From Aliarcobacter trophiarum LMG 25534 (GTDB lineage Bacteria; Campylobacterota; Campylobacteria; Campylobacterales; Arcobacteraceae): DNA of 64,000 nucleotides. The translations under genes and the position numbers were made by a program. Where the stretch lies: assembly GCF_003355515.1 (NCBI RefSeq), contig NZ_CP031367.1, positions 682,001 to 746,000 of the forward strand, written 5' to 3'. The notes under the pieces are model-generated. The model ran no database searches and was not told the DNA's origin. It saw only the letters and a program-made list of their open reading frames with translations. Below are positions 63,118 to 64,000 of this stretch, one piece after another; within the stretch, counting starts at the first letter, position 1, and every line of letters starts with the position of its first letter.

Positions 63118-64000
63118 CACTTCTTTTTATATATCTATTTTTGGCACTATTTTTTTCAACACTTTGCTCTATTTTAGAAGCTACTGTATTATCTTCAACT
63201 CATACATATATAGAGAGTATGGATAAAAACATATATGAGCAAAAAAGTATAGATTTAGTAAAAGAGATGAAAGATGATATTGATGAATCAATATCTGCAA
63301 TTTTAACACTAAATACTTTTGCTCATACAATGGGAGCAGCAGGAGTTGGTGCACAAGCTGCTATTGTATTTGGTGAACAGTGGCAAAGTTTAGTAGCATT
63401 TATTCTTACTCTATTAGTTTTATATATAACAGAGATATATCCAAAAACTTATGCAGCACTCTATTGGAAGAGATTTTTAATCCCAACAGCATATATAATA
63501 TCTTTTCTGAAAAAAATAACATATCCATTTATTTGGCTTGGCTCAAAAATTACAAACTATATCAAAAAAGGAGCTTTAATTGAAACAAGTTTTTCAAAAG
63601 ATGAGATTATTGCTCTAGTGAACTTAAGTGAAAAAGAGGGAACTATTCAAGCAAAAGAGAGCGATTTGATTGAAAATTTGTTTAAGCTAAAAAGTATAAA
63701 AACAGAGGATATTATGACACCTAGAAGTGTAGTTTTTGCACTTGAAAAAAAGACTAGCATAAAAGAGGCAGTTGCAAATGATAAAACCTATATTCATTCA
63801 AGAATTCCAGTTTACGATACAACTATTGATAATATAGTTGGAATTGTATTTAATCAAACTATTTTAGCAGAGAGAATAAAGAAAAATAAAAATAAAAAAC
63901 TTGAAGATATTATAATTCCAGTACATAAAGTTTCAGAAACTCTATCTGTTTCAGTTTTGATTGACTCCTTTTTAAGAAGGAAATCGCATCTTTTTATTGT
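63114..64000 (+). CDS. CNNM/CBS membrane protein (CorC/hemolysin-like), truncated by the window
   Basis: The first about 295 codons are present, with no stop before the window end. N-terminal CNNM (DUF21) domain with three to four helices (LLFIYLFLALFFSTLCSILE, SLVAFILTLLVLYITEIYPK, FLIPTAYIISFLKKITYPFI), then EDIMTPRSVVFALEKKTSI and IHSRIPVYDTTIDNIVGIV, the CBS pair. Family members export magnesium or other cations. It starts at the ATGA overlap with the preceding gene. The C-terminal CorC_HlyC part would lie outside. Confidence 0.88.
   Translation, partial: MTLLFIYLFLALFFSTLCSILEATVLSSTHTYIESMDKNIYEQKSIDLVKEMKDDIDESISAILTLNTFAHTMGAAGVGAQAAIVFGEQWQSLVAFILTLLVLYITEIYPKTYAALYWKRFLIPTAYIISFLKKITYPFIWLGSKITNYIKKGALIETSFSKDEIIALVNLSEKEGTIQAKESDLIENLFKLKSIKTEDIMTPRSVVFALEKKTSIKEAVANDKTYIHSRIPVYDTTIDNIVGIVFNQTILAERIKKNKNKKLEDIIIPVHKVSETLSVSVLIDSFLRRKSHLFI

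Noticed and set aside
1-64000. CRISPR array, tRNA or rRNA genes
   Set aside because: No regularly spaced direct repeats with unique spacers and no TTCGA-type T-arm with matching acceptor stem were seen. The TATTAATWAA arrays have no spacers and are not CRISPR.

Overview
The window comes from an AT-rich Campylobacterota chromosome, most likely Arcobacter/Aliarcobacter. The base composition, the frequent TTG starts, the S10-to-infA ribosomal operon, a Campylobacter-type short adenylate kinase beside a zinc-type one, and the VirB3-VirB4 fusion all point there. It has two parts. Positions 1 to about 28.65 kb are a conjugative mobile element (an integrative conjugative element or integrated plasmid) whose left end lies outside the window. 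From about 28.9 kb to the end is ordinary core chromosome.

Mobile element. A left segment (0.4-3.9 kb, + strand) holds small plasmid-type genes, a candidate oriT region, a MobC-like accessory protein and a MOBP-type HUH relaxase. Everything after it is on the minus strand. Reading from 28.6 kb down to 3.9 kb, the order is: virB2, a virB3-virB4 fusion, a Cag12-like lipoprotein, a 66-aa protein, virB5, a small lipoprotein in the entry-exclusion position, and virB6, closed by a strong terminator. Then come virB7-8-9-10-11-virD4, then trbM. Next are a DNA-processing group (a 248-aa protein, a 34-aa peptide, a Toprim primase, a 39-aa ORF), a 173-aa protein with virB1, a replication group (RepA-like helicase, HTH protein with internal iteron-like repeats, small proteins) and topoisomerase III. 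The last genes are a ParA-like ATPase, a self-inhibited class III Fic enzyme, a ribbon-helix-helix protein and a 521-aa zinc-site protein of unknown function. No integrase or transposase is visible.

Three kinds of structure tie the element together. (1) Five intergenic arrays of a 10-bp unit close to TATTAATWAA, helically phased, flank the RHH, fic, parA, virB7 and lipoprotein genes; this looks like one operator or centromere system for the RHH and ParA-like proteins. (2) A nearly identical 48/49-bp hairpin plus leader precedes both virB2 and trbM. (3) Several proteins (173-aa, 248-aa, primase, 34-aa, 66-aa, and more loosely the relaxase) end in a related basic F-K-P tail, which could be a type IV secretion signal.

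Core chromosome. 28.9-38.9 kb: nth, thiL, truD, a CheZ-like protein, a chemoreceptor with a periplasmic CxxCH haem site, ruvA, ddl, an alpha/beta hydrolase, murF and a HIT protein. 40.3-51.0 kb: an S10-spc ribosomal operon with a consensus promoter (TTGACA-17-TATAAT), running rpsJ to rplO, then secY, map and infA, and ending at a 14-bp hairpin. 51-64 kb: a family-4-like uracil-DNA glycosylase, a lipoprotein, aspS, a YgiQ radical SAM protein, two divergent adenylate kinases, a CinA-like protein, a MagIII-like glycosylase with an AraC-MGMT fusion, glyA, a DUF6172-like protein, an unrecognised protein and a CNNM/CBS membrane protein cut by the window end. No tRNA, rRNA or CRISPR array was found.
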